Positions 1 to 6,528 of a DNA stretch of 25,878 bases are shown piece after piece. This stretch comes from Bacteroidota bacterium (GTDB taxonomy: Bacteria; Bacteroidota; Bacteroidia; Bacteroidales; Rikenellaceae). The translations under genes and the position numbers were made by a program. Numbering within the stretch: position 1 is the first letter of the stretch; each line of letters begins with the position of its first letter. The notes beneath the pieces are model-generated. The model saw only the letters and a list, made by a program, of their open reading frames with translations, made no database searches and was not told the DNA's origin. The stretch spans positions 1 through 25,878 of the forward strand of contig JAEZTA010000123.1 in NCBI GenBank assembly GCA_023443765.1, given 5' to 3'.

Positions 1-80
1 TCCCATTCCGAACAGAGAAGTTAAGCTCACTTACGCCGATGGTACTGCGGTTTTCCCGTGGGAGAGTAGGTAGCCGCCTC
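1..80 (+). rRNA. rrf: 5S ribosomal RNA, 3' part
   Basis: The first bases match the conserved body and 3' end of bacterial 5S rRNA: the CCCATTCCGAACAGAGAAGT segment, then GATGGTACTGC and GGGAGAGTAGGTAGCCGCC. The 5' end lies outside the window. A strong intrinsic terminator follows within about five bases, so this is the end of an rRNA operon whose 16S and 23S genes should lie upstream. The exact 3' end is uncertain by a few bases. Confidence 0.96.
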
Positions 81-84
81 TTCA

Positions 85-117
85 AGCCGGATCCTTTACA
101 GGGTCCGGCTTTCTTTT
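85..117 (+). terminator. Intrinsic terminator of the rRNA operon
   Basis: A ten-pair stem (AGCCGGATCC with GGGTCCGGCT, one G-T pair) closes a six-base loop and is followed by TTCTTTT. It sits directly after the 5S rRNA 3' end. Confidence 0.9.
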
Positions 118-194
118 GTACATATAGCTGATCTCTGACCTGCTGCCGCTGTATTTTCCCGAATAATTGCTATATTGAGCAAAATATAGCCTTT

Positions 195-608
195 ATGACT
201 GGACGTATGGTAAATTCCTCCGACTGCGGGGATATTAGGGCGATGATTATCGCTTTGGAAAAACAGGCTTTGGAACAGTGGAACAATGGAAACCCGGACG
301 GGTTTATCGGGTTGTCCTCGGACGATGTGGTCTATATGGACCCGGCTCTCGGGCATAAGCTCGAAGGACGGAAAGCGCTGGAGGCGTATTATGATCAGGT
401 TCGGGGAAAGATCAAGATCGATTCGTATGAAATGATCGACCCCGTAGTTCAGGTATTGCCCGATGCTGCTGTCCTGATGTATAATTACAGGGCTTGCCGG
501 GATGGTTTGACATTTCTGATGAACTGTACGGAGGTTTACCACCTGAATCCCTCCGCCCAATGGCAAATCATCCATACGCACTGGTCCTTTATCCAGCAGA
601 ACAACTAA
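195..608 (+). CDS. NTF2/SnoaL-like (DUF4440-type) domain protein
   Basis: This 137-residue cytoplasmic protein fits the NTF2-like cone fold: an N-terminal helix with the GNPDGFIGLSSDDVVYMDP segment, a helix around 'GRKALEAYYDQV', then beta strands ending in 'WQIIHTHWSFI'. The family includes SnoaL-like enzymes, ketosteroid isomerases and DUF4440 proteins, and fold membership alone does not give a substrate. No signal peptide is present. The ATG at 195 is used, though the ATG at 207 is also possible because there is no Shine-Dalgarno signal. The stop lies 11 bases before the next gene, so the two are probably co-transcribed. A weak promoter-like TATATTGA lies at 171-178, close to the start. 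Confidence 0.8.
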   Translation: MTGRMVNSSDCGDIRAMIIALEKQALEQWNNGNPDGFIGLSSDDVVYMDPALGHKLEGRKALEAYYDQVRGKIKIDSYEMIDPVVQVLPDAAVLMYNYRACRDGLTFLMNCTEVYHLNPSAQWQIIHTHWSFIQQNN

Positions 609-619
609 TTCTATTGTCG

Positions 620-1447
620 ATGATTGAAATTCCCGAGTCGAAGACCGTTGCACGTCAGGTTCGTGAGACCCTGACAGGGCGCACAATAACCGATGTGTTC
701 AATGCCACGCATCCGCACAAATTCACCTGGTATGCCGGTGATCCGCTCGATTATCCAAAGTTACTGACGGGACGAAAGATCGTTGGGGCAGAAGGGTTCG
801 GTGCTTATATCGAGATTCTGTTGGATGATGATGTGCGTCTTGCCGTGTCGGACGGGACGATTATGCGGCTTTATGCGTCCGAAGCCGAAATTCCGGCCAA
901 ATATCAGTTGCTTATCACACTCGACGACGGACGCTTTCTGGTATTCACCGTCGCGATGTATGGCGGCATTTTCGCTTTCCGGGGGACGTTTGAAAATCCC
1001 TATTACCTGGGCGCGCGGACGAAACTTTCGCCGTTAGATGCGGAATTCGACGCCGACTACTTCCGAAGCATGCTCGCCGGCGTGAAACAGAACCTCTCGG
1101 CAAAGGCTTTCCTGGCCACGGAACAACGTATTCCGGGGTTGGGGAACGGGGTGTTGCAGGATATTCTGTTCCGGGCGGGAATACATCCCAAACGCAAACT
1201 CTCCACGCTGGGAGACGGGGATGTGGAACGGCTTTTCGGGACGGTAAAAAGCCTCCTGACGGAGATGACCGGCCGGAACGGGCGCGATACGGAGAAGGAC
1301 CTTTTCGGGAATTGCGGCGGATATGCCGTGCAGCTTTCGCGCAATACCTGTACGGAACCTTGTCCGGTCTGCGGCGGATCAATCGTCAAAGAGGCTTATC
1401 TGGGCGGGGCGGTGTACTATTGTACCTGTTGCCAGCCGTTGAAATAG
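620..1447 (+). CDS. Divergent Fpg/Nei-family DNA glycosylase homologue
   Basis: The 275-residue protein has the layout of formamidopyrimidine-DNA glycosylase and endonuclease VIII: an N-terminal beta sandwich, a helix-two-turn-helix segment (GLGNGVLQDILFRAGIHP, about 173-190) and a C-terminal zinc finger (C248, C251, C268, C271). The start at 620 is chosen because it gives the family-like opening MIEIPES; a longer frame back to 494 would overlap the preceding gene. Three residues normally needed for catalysis seem to be replaced: the N-terminal proline after Met (here Ile2), the beta-hairpin lysine (GAY at 61-63 where GKY is usual) and the zinc-finger Arg-x-Thr (GAV at 263-265). The protein may be a non-canonical glycosylase or a DNA-binding relative that has lost lyase activity. 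It shares an operon with the NTF2-like gene. Confidence 0.85.
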   Translation: MIEIPESKTVARQVRETLTGRTITDVFNATHPHKFTWYAGDPLDYPKLLTGRKIVGAEGFGAYIEILLDDDVRLAVSDGTIMRLYASEAEIPAKYQLLITLDDGRFLVFTVAMYGGIFAFRGTFENPYYLGARTKLSPLDAEFDADYFRSMLAGVKQNLSAKAFLATEQRIPGLGNGVLQDILFRAGIHPKRKLSTLGDGDVERLFGTVKSLLTEMTGRNGRDTEKDLFGNCGGYAVQLSRNTCTEPCPVCGGSIVKEAYLGGAVYYCTCCQPLK

Positions 1448-1450
1448 TCC

Positions 1451-1846
1451 TTACTCTTCGTTTGAAAAATACCGCCAGGTATGCCACCGGCTGTGCAGTC
1501 CGCAATGGGAGCAGTAGAGTTTGTAGAGCCCACGGCTGTGCTTGCGTACACGCAGGTTGCGCGTGTGGCACTGCGGACAGCGCGAGGTGTTGAGCCGGTG
1601 CTCGTAGCACTGGAAAATCACGAGGTTGAGCAGGCTCAGCAGGATGCAGACGAATCCGATCCCCTCTTCGTCGCCGAGGAAGAGCGGGATGAGGCAGCCG
1701 ATCAGCACGGCGATCAGTACGACGAGGCCGATGCCTTGAATCACTTCGTTGGGAAGGTTGCGCACGCGCCACATCGGGCGGGTGACGAGAATGCCCGCAA
1801 CGGCAGGCACGAAACAGATTGCAAAAAGCAGGACGTGGGCTTTCAT
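1451..1846 (-). CDS. Small membrane protein with C-terminal zinc ribbon
   Basis: This 131-residue protein has no function that I recognise. Three hydrophobic segments (about 3-22, 36-57 and 62-80) are followed by a basic cytoplasmic-type tail with two CxxC pairs (C90/C93 and C112/C115) spaced like a zinc ribbon. The start at 1846 (MKAHVLL) puts the first membrane segment at the N-terminus. A start 12 codons upstream (1882, MQTLWDW) is open and cannot be excluded. Its stop codon is three bases from the stop of the convergent glycosylase gene, and no terminator hairpin is visible between them, so the two transcripts probably overlap at their 3' ends. Confidence 0.75.
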   Translation of the reverse strand: MKAHVLLFAICFVPAVAGILVTRPMWRVRNLPNEVIQGIGLVVLIAVLIGCLIPLFLGDEEGIGFVCILLSLLNLVIFQCYEHRLNTSRCPQCHTRNLRVRKHSRGLYKLYCSHCGLHSRWHTWRYFSNEE

Positions 1847-1904
1847 GGGTGTATATGTACGCCAGTCCCACAGCGTTTGCAAGATTAAGTTCAGAATTCA
1901 GTTA

Positions 1905-2060
1905 GGGGAAATAAAAAACGTGGGACAAAACTCTGATTTGCTTTCTGAGGCTCTGGAATAACCCGTGCAACCAAATACAGAATGAAGCCCACGTTGGAAA
2001 CGTGAGCGTCAAACTTCATTCCTTGGTTGCTCGTAAAATTTTCCAGATTTCAGAAAGCAA
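1905..2060 (-). ncRNA. Candidate 6S-like regulatory RNA
   Basis: The region can fold into a long rod. The closing stem pairs 1938-1947 with 2051-2060 (ten perfect pairs) and 1952-1956 with 2043-2047. An open bubble of 10 and 12 bases follows (1957-1966 and 2031-2042). Above it, 1967-1974 pairs with 2023-2030 and 1980-1987 with 2014-2021, capped by a hairpin at 1990-1995/1999-2004. A long hairpin with a large central bubble is the hallmark of 6S RNA, which binds housekeeping RNA polymerase as a promoter mimic. The minus strand is preferred because a TAGCTTTG -7 box (2065-2072) sits just upstream of the stem and a T-rich run (TTTTTTATTT on that strand, ending near 1907) follows it. Length would be about 150 bases, usual for 6S. 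The 3' end is approximate. Assignment rests on structure, not on a covariance search. Confidence 0.65.
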
Positions 2061-2064
2061 GGTA

Positions 2065-2072
2065 CAAAGCTA
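2065..2072 (-). promoter_or_regulatory. -7 promoter box for the 6S-like RNA
   Basis: On the minus strand the sequence TAGCTTTG fits the Bacteroidetes consensus TAnnTTTG. It places transcription start near 2058-2060, exactly where the long closing stem begins. No convincing TTG -33 box is visible. Confidence 0.6.
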
Positions 2073-2089
2073 ACGCTTTTTATAAGTGT

Positions 2090-2124
2090 GCGCCGTCGCT
2101 TTTCGTGCGGATTCGGCGCTTTTT
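2090..2124 (+). terminator. GC-rich hairpin with T tract, orphan
   Basis: GCGCCG (2090-2095) pairs with CGGCGC (2114-2119), with an inner CGC/GCG pairing, and is followed by TTTTT on the plus strand. It looks like a plus-strand intrinsic terminator, but no plus-strand gene ends nearby; it lies between the minus-strand M48 peptidase gene and the RNA gene. Confidence 0.45.
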
Positions 2125-2182
2125 GTTGTATTACTGCGACTTAACGTATTATTTCATCGGCAATTCAGTTGTTAGTGACGTA

Positions 2183-2190
2183 CAAATATA
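2183..2190 (-). promoter_or_regulatory. Promoter-like -7 box between peptidase terminator and RNA gene
   Basis: TATATTTG on the minus strand fits TAnnTTTG. It lies directly after the palindromic terminator and would start a transcript near 2176 that reads toward the 6S-like RNA. No reading frame of useful size follows before the RNA gene, and no -33 box is clear. Confidence 0.4.
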
Positions 2191-2191
2191 T

Positions 2192-2222
2192 AAAAAACAT
2201 CCGGAATTCCGGATGTTTTTTT
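2192..2222 (-). terminator. Bidirectional palindromic terminator after the M48 peptidase gene
   Basis: A perfect 30-base palindrome (2192-2221) runs AAAAAACATCCGG, AATT, CCGGATGTTTTTT. It gives a stem flanked by A and T tracts, so it can work on either strand. It lies 52 bases beyond the stop codon of the minus-strand peptidase gene. Confidence 0.8.
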
Positions 2223-2273
2223 GTTGTGTATTTATCCTATTGCGTGCGCGTGGCCCGGGCGAACGGGCCGCGA

Positions 2274-3080
2274 CTATTGATTCGCGGCTGCGTAAGCGTC
2301 GGCTTTTTCCTTCATGCGGGCTGCGCGCTTCTCGCTGTCGGGGTGCGAAGAGAACATCTTCTGCACGGTGGAGGCCTTTGCGCCCTTGGAGAGTTCGACC
2401 AGCTTGCTGAGCGAGTTGGCCATGCCGTAGGGGCTGAATCCGTGTTTCACGCAGAACTCGAAGCCGTGTTCGTCTGCTTCATACTCCTGTTTCTGCGAGA
2501 ACTGTGCATCGGTGAAGGCCGTTACGACCTCGCCCAACTGCGATTCGCTGAGCTTGGCCAGCGTGCTGCCCTGTGCGGCTCCGGCGGCATTGCGGGCTGC
2601 GGAGGCGAGGTAGGCGTTCTTGATGGCGTGTTTCGTATCGGCATGTACGACGTGGCCGATCTCGTGGCCGATGATGGCCATCAGTTCATCATCGTCCATC
2701 AGGTCCATCAGGGCGGCGAATACGCGGATCGAGCCGTCGCCGCAGGCGAAGGCGTTGACATCCGTCACGAGGTAAACCTTGAAGTTCAGCGACAGTCCGT
2801 CGGCATCGGTGATGCCTGCGGTGAGGCGTTTGAGGCGTGCTCCGTAGGTCGTCGTGTCGGCGGCAACGGGGTTGTGGGCGTCCATCCATTCAACCGATTC
2901 GCGGCTCAGGCGGGCGATGTCCTCGTCGCTGAGCGTGATGGCCGTGGCTACGTCCTTGCCGGCGTTGAGCAATTTCCCGGCGTCGATCTTCTTGCCGCCG
3001 ATCTTGAATTGTGCGAAAGCCCCTGCAGGGCAGGCTGCGGCGATGGTTGCTGCCGCAAATAAGAGAAAAAGTTTCTTCAT
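2274..3080 (-). CDS. Secreted M48-family zinc metallopeptidase
   Basis: This 268-residue protein carries the zinc metallopeptidase motif HEIGH at 139-143 and the downstream EYEAD motif at 199-203, which supplies the third zinc ligand (E201), as in M48 peptidases. A signal peptide covers about residues 1-23 (cleavage after AFA). Soluble M48 members of this size act in the cell envelope, like the BepA/LoiP group that degrades misfolded outer-membrane proteins; that role is inferred by family. The C-terminal 'FSSHPDSEKRAARM' segment is typical of the family. It has its own promoter at 3102-3130 and a palindromic terminator at 2192-2222, so it is probably monocistronic. Confidence 0.93.
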   Translation of the reverse strand: MKKLFLLFAAATIAAACPAGAFAQFKIGGKKIDAGKLLNAGKDVATAITLSDEDIARLSRESVEWMDAHNPVAADTTTYGARLKRLTAGITDADGLSLNFKVYLVTDVNAFACGDGSIRVFAALMDLMDDDELMAIIGHEIGHVVHADTKHAIKNAYLASAARNAAGAAQGSTLAKLSESQLGEVVTAFTDAQFSQKQEYEADEHGFEFCVKHGFSPYGMANSLSKLVELSKGAKASTVQKMFSSHPDSEKRAARMKEKADAYAAANQ

Positions 3081-3101
3081 GTCATATCGTTTTCAGTCTG
3101 G

Positions 3102-3130
3102 CAAAGATAGTAAAAACATCCGGAATTCAA
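3102..3130 (-). promoter_or_regulatory. Promoter of the M48 peptidase gene
   Basis: On the minus strand TTG (3128-3130), an 18-base spacer and TATCTTTG (3102-3109) match the Bacteroidetes -33/-7 pattern (TTG, about 19, TAnnTTTG). The spacer contains the terminator hairpin of the upstream phosphodiesterase gene. Confidence 0.75.
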
Positions 3131-3136
3131 ATGTTT
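3112..3136 (-). terminator. Terminator hairpin overlapping the phosphodiesterase stop codon
   Basis: AAACAT (3114-3119) pairs with ATGTTT (3131-3136), with weaker inner pairs. On the minus strand it is followed by a run of T. It overlaps the TAA stop of the phosphodiesterase gene and the promoter of the M48 gene, so its strength as a terminator is uncertain. Confidence 0.5.
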
Positions 3137-4379
3137 ACTCCTTGCGGAACATGCGTTTGACGCTTCGCCAGTCGCCGTCGTTCGGCGCGGGTTCGATGCC
3201 CAGCAGGCGGCAGAGGATGAGGTAGATATTCTGGTTCTGGAACGTCTGCTGGCGGAAGTCTGCGCGGAATGCCGGGCCCGAACCGTAGAAGACCATGTGC
3301 ATGTCGCGGTCGCGGTTGTCGAATCCGTGCGTGCCGCGCTTGCGGACGGGATGGTCCTGCGGTGCATAGTCGAGCGTCCAGCCCGTTTCGGGGATCAGGA
3401 CGAGGTTCGTCAGGCGCGAGGGGTGCTGACCGTAGTGGAAGCGGCGGGGCATCTTTTCGCGCTCCCAGGCCCCGATATGTCCCGTGCGGCGCAGGATGCG
3501 CAGGGCCTCGCGGACATACTCTTTGCGGACCTCGATGCCGAAGGGCGTTCCTGCGACGGTACGTACGACCTGCGTGGAATCCAGCAAGCCGTAAAGATTC
3601 AGATAACGGTCGGGCGAAAGCTCAGCCATGCCGTGGTCGGCCGTGACGATGAAATTGATGCGGTCGAAAACGGGCGAGCGGCGGATTTCGCGGAAGAAAT
3701 AGCGTAGCACGGAGTCGATGTGTTCGGCCTGCGCCACGGCCTCGGGTGCTTCGGGTCCGTAGGTGTGCATCGCGGCATCGGGCTGTTCGAAATACCACAT
3801 GACCAGTTCCGGGATTTCGGCCTCGGGGCGCGTCATGGCGTCGATGACCCAGTCGGCGCGCTGGTAGTAGGAGGGTTTCGACGAATAGCGGGTCCAGACC
3901 GTCGCCTGACGGCCGTTGACGGGCACTTCGCTGCCGGGCCACATGAAAATATTCGCGGTGAGTCCTTGCCGCTCAGCGGTGTTCCAGATGGGTTCCCCGC
4001 CCCAGAATCCCGGTATTTTCACATCTTCGGCATCGAAAACCGAGAGTTTGCGGCCCTGCATTTTGTCGAAGAACGAGTTGTTGACCACGCCGTGATGGTC
4101 GGGGTGCAGTCCTGTCGCCATGGCGTAGTGGCTCGGGAAGGTGTTCGACGGGTAGACCGGGAAGACTTCAGCGTATGTGCCGACGCGGGCCAGCGAATCG
4201 AGCGTCGGGGTATGGCTGCGGGCGGCGAGGTCCCAGCGGAAGGCGTCCATCGAGAGGATGACGGCATATTGTTTCTCCTGCGGGGCGGCGGAAGTGGGGT
4301 AGCGGCCCGGCGTGCGGGATGCAGCGCAGCTCCCTGCCGTGAGCGCTGCCATAAGGAGAATATAACTGTAATTTCTCAT
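3135..4379 (-). CDS. NPP-type ectonucleotide pyrophosphatase/phosphodiesterase, secreted
   Basis: This 414-residue protein belongs to the alkaline phosphatase superfamily, nucleotide pyrophosphatase/phosphodiesterase (NPP) branch, which splits phosphodiester or pyrophosphate bonds with two zinc ions. Visible residues include the metal ligand D45 (SMDAFR), the likely nucleophile T80 (SNTFPSHY), the 'HHGVVNN' segment, 'PDAAMHTYGP', 'TADHGM' and 'GTHGFDN' near the end. The N-terminus has a hydrophobic signal and C18 in a lipobox-like AGSC, so it may be a lipoprotein facing the periplasm. The substrate cannot be read from sequence. It lies 56 bases downstream of the AT-rich secreted protein gene on the same strand and may be co-transcribed with it. 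Confidence 0.92.
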   Translation of the reverse strand: MRNYSYILLMAALTAGSCAASRTPGRYPTSAAPQEKQYAVILSMDAFRWDLAARSHTPTLDSLARVGTYAEVFPVYPSNTFPSHYAMATGLHPDHHGVVNNSFFDKMQGRKLSVFDAEDVKIPGFWGGEPIWNTAERQGLTANIFMWPGSEVPVNGRQATVWTRYSSKPSYYQRADWVIDAMTRPEAEIPELVMWYFEQPDAAMHTYGPEAPEAVAQAEHIDSVLRYFFREIRRSPVFDRINFIVTADHGMAELSPDRYLNLYGLLDSTQVVRTVAGTPFGIEVRKEYVREALRILRRTGHIGAWEREKMPRRFHYGQHPSRLTNLVLIPETGWTLDYAPQDHPVRKRGTHGFDNRDRDMHMVFYGSGPAFRADFRQQTFQNQNIYLILCRLLGIEPAPNDGDWRSVKRMFRKE

Positions 4380-4435
4380 CGTTCAACGGATTCCCCGTGT
4401 TTCCGGACAGAGCGTTCCGTTCGGAAATCATGTAT

Positions 4436-5065
4436 TTACATATAGTCGGATATGGTTTGCTTCTTCTTACCTTTGGTATCCTGTTTTTCCTGCTTTGCAC
4501 GTTGTTTGGTGAGCCAGGGCGATGCGGGTTCGATTCCCGTGTAGATCGTGTAATTATAGATGTTGTAAGATACATCCTGCGTTTGGGTAATGGCTTTATC
4601 TTTGTCTGAGGTCGCTTTTATTTCCTGGGTATAGACGCTCAGTTCGATCGTAAATCCCTCGAAATTGAATTGGTACTTTTGCAGATTGTGCGAATTTGTT
4701 TCGATCAGGTTTTCTCCGTGATCCTTGGCAAAAGTGAGCAGTTCGTGAAAAGTGTTGTCTTTGTAGAAAAGCACATCGATAAATGCAATGCCGTCCGTTC
4801 CGTTCTGGATCGTAATCTGGTAGTTGTCTTCCTGAGGACGGTAATTTTTGGGCATATTGTGCAGGGCGAACTGCGTGGCCTCTGTTTTATCGAGAACAAA
4901 GCCCCTGCCCAAGACCCATTGATTTTTGTTGTCGTTGTATTTGAATCGGTTTTCACTTAATTGCTTATTCGACAAAGAGAGGAATTTTGAATATGGGAGT
5001 ACCGTTTGTGCCAGAGCCGGGATACAGAACAGACACGGCAGAATTGCAATGAGTAGTTTTTTCAT
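4436..5065 (-). CDS. Secreted protein of unknown function, AT-rich gene
   Basis: I do not recognise this 209-residue protein. It has a clean Sec signal peptide (about 1-19, cleaved after ALA) and a mature part rich in Asn, Lys, Gln and Tyr, with alternating segments that suggest beta structure, and a lysine-rich tail (KGKKKQ). No membrane segment follows the signal. The base composition is clearly more AT-rich than the neighbours, which suggests later arrival in the genome or relaxed selection. A good promoter box lies upstream at 5099-5106. It sits upstream of the NPP phosphodiesterase gene, but no functional link can be stated. Confidence 0.8.
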   Translation of the reverse strand: MKKLLIAILPCLFCIPALAQTVLPYSKFLSLSNKQLSENRFKYNDNKNQWVLGRGFVLDKTEATQFALHNMPKNYRPQEDNYQITIQNGTDGIAFIDVLFYKDNTFHELLTFAKDHGENLIETNSHNLQKYQFNFEGFTIELSVYTQEIKATSDKDKAITQTQDVSYNIYNYTIYTGIEPASPWLTKQRAKQEKQDTKGKKKQTISDYM

Positions 5066-5098
5066 GGAGAAGTCAGTTTAGGCCAGTGAGTAGTAGAA

Positions 5099-5106
5099 CA
5101 AATATA
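5099..5106 (-). promoter_or_regulatory. -7 box of the AT-rich secreted protein gene
   Basis: TATATTTG on the minus strand matches TAnnTTTG, giving a start near 5092 and a leader of about 27 bases. The -33 region is a T-rich stretch belonging to the adjacent terminator. Confidence 0.65.
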
Positions 5107-5122
5107 GTTAAATATAATGTAT

Positions 5123-5156
5123 AAAAAAAGTCTGTTTTAATAAAACAGACTTTTTT
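5123..5156 (-). terminator. Bidirectional terminator after the CoA-transferase gene
   Basis: GTCTGTTTTA (5130-5139) pairs with TAAAACAGAC (5141-5150), flanked by seven A and six T. It lies 20 bases past the minus-strand CoA-transferase stop and should end the rimP-nusA-infB-CoA-transferase transcript. Confidence 0.85.
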
Positions 5157-5175
5157 ACGAATAGAATCGGGTTGA

Positions 5176-6501
5176 TTATTTCATGTAACCCTTGACGTAG
5201 TGGTGGTGTTCGCCGAAGCGCTCGAAAGCCGCGCGGTCCAGCTCCTCCTGTGCCGAAGGATGCGCTACGGAGATCAGCAGGCGTGCACGCTCCTGCAGGG
5301 TCTTGCCGTAGAGGTCCACAGCGCCGAACTCCGTCACGAACCAGTGCATGTGGGCACGGGTCGTAACGATGCCTGCACCGGCCGTCAGCACGGGGGCGAT
5401 CTTCGAAATACCCTTGTTGGTCATCGAAGGCATGGCGATGATGGCCTTGCCGCCCTTCGAGAGCGATGCTCCGTAAACGAAGTCGATCTGGCCGCCGACG
5501 CCCGAATAGAATTTCGTACCGAGCGAGTCAGCGCATACCTGGCCCGTGATGTCGACCTGCAGGGCCGAGTTGATGGCCGTTACGCGGTCGTTCTTCGAGA
5601 TGATATAGGGGTCGTTCGTGTAGCCCACGTCCATCATCAGCACGGCTGGGTTGTCGTCGATGAAGTCGTAGACGCGCTGCGAACCCATCAGGAACGTCGA
5701 GACCATCTTACCCTTGTCGATGTTCTTGGCTTCGCCGTTGATCACACCCTTCTCTACCAGCGGCAGTACGCCGTCGGCGAACATTTCGGTGTGGATACCG
5801 AGGTTCTTGTGGCCGCCCAGCTGTGCCAGTACAGCGTTGGGAATGGCTCCGATACCCATCTGGAGCGTAGCTCCGTCCTCGATCAGCGCAGCGCAGTTCT
5901 TACCGATAGCCGTTTCGATCTCGTCCGGCTGGGAAAAATGTGCCTCCATCAGCGGGGTGTCGTCCTGCACGAAGTAGTTGATCTTCGATGCGTGGATCAT
6001 GGCCTGGCCGAAGGCGCGCGGAACATACTTGTTTACGACGGCGATCACATGGTCGGCGCACTCGACGGCAGCCAGCGTGGCGTCCACCGAGGTTCCGAGC
6101 GATACGAAGCCGTGCTTGTCGGGCGTCGATACCTGGATCATCGCCACATTGCACGGAACGGCTCCGCAACGGTAGAGGCGCTGCGTCTCGCTCAGGAAAA
6201 CGGGGATGTAGTCGGCATAGCCGCTCTGGGTCACCTTGCGGACGTTCGATCCCACGAAGAACGAGTCGAGCTGGAATACGCCGTTGAATTTCGCATCGGC
6301 GTAGGGAGCGGGACCCTCCGTGTGCAGGTGATGGACGTGCACGTCCTTCAGTTCGCCGGCCTCGCCGCGTTTGCACATGGCGTTGATCAGGCACTGAGGG
6401 GCCGATGCCACCGAGCTCAGGTGAACGTGGTCGCCCGATTTGATGACCTTGACGGCCTCTTCCGCAGTTGTAAAATGGATTGGGTTAGTCATTACTGCCA
6501 A
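5176..6501 (-). CDS. Acetyl-CoA hydrolase/transferase family CoA-transferase
   Basis: This 441-residue enzyme belongs to the acetyl-CoA hydrolase/transferase family, which moves CoA between short-chain acids such as acetate, butyrate, 4-hydroxybutyrate or succinate. Visible family motifs are GIGAIPNAV (216-224), GIHTEMFADG with the likely catalytic glutamate E239, and 'GVGGQIDFVYGAS' further on. No signal peptide, so it is cytoplasmic. The length is normal for 4-hydroxybutyrate or butyryl-CoA:acetate CoA-transferases, but specificity cannot be fixed from sequence. The start at 6501 (MAVMTNP) is used; the ATG at 6492 is nearly as good. The gene begins 27 bases after the infB stop with no promoter or terminator between, so it is probably the last gene of the infB operon. 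Confidence 0.93.
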   Translation of the reverse strand: MAVMTNPIHFTTAEEAVKVIKSGDHVHLSSVASAPQCLINAMCKRGEAGELKDVHVHHLHTEGPAPYADAKFNGVFQLDSFFVGSNVRKVTQSGYADYIPVFLSETQRLYRCGAVPCNVAMIQVSTPDKHGFVSLGTSVDATLAAVECADHVIAVVNKYVPRAFGQAMIHASKINYFVQDDTPLMEAHFSQPDEIETAIGKNCAALIEDGATLQMGIGAIPNAVLAQLGGHKNLGIHTEMFADGVLPLVEKGVINGEAKNIDKGKMVSTFLMGSQRVYDFIDDNPAVLMMDVGYTNDPYIISKNDRVTAINSALQVDITGQVCADSLGTKFYSGVGGQIDFVYGASLSKGGKAIIAMPSMTNKGISKIAPVLTAGAGIVTTRAHMHWFVTEFGAVDLYGKTLQERARLLISVAHPSAQEELDRAAFERFGEHHHYVKGYMK

Positions 6502-6528
6502 ATAATTGTAAGTAGTTAGTTTTATGTG

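Noticed and set aside
494..619. Longer N-terminus for the glycosylase homologue starting at 494
   Set aside because: The extra 42 residues overlap the upstream gene in another frame and have no family similarity; MIEIPES at 620 matches the family start.
96..686. Minus-strand frame of 196 residues between the rRNA end and the NTF2-like gene
   Set aside because: It begins inside the glycosylase gene, ends in the rRNA terminator and lacks domain features, while the plus-strand NTF2-like protein is coherent.
2169..3062. Plus-strand frame of 297 residues opposite the M48 peptidase
   Set aside because: The minus-strand frame carries a signal peptide, HEIGH and the third zinc ligand, plus promoter and terminator; the plus frame runs through the palindromic terminator.
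4380..4445. Inverted TTTCCG/CGGAAA segments and a TGTATTTACA palindrome between the phosphodiesterase and the AT-rich gene
   Set aside because: Pairing is weak, no T tract follows, and the palindrome overlaps coding sequence; not enough to call a terminator or operator.
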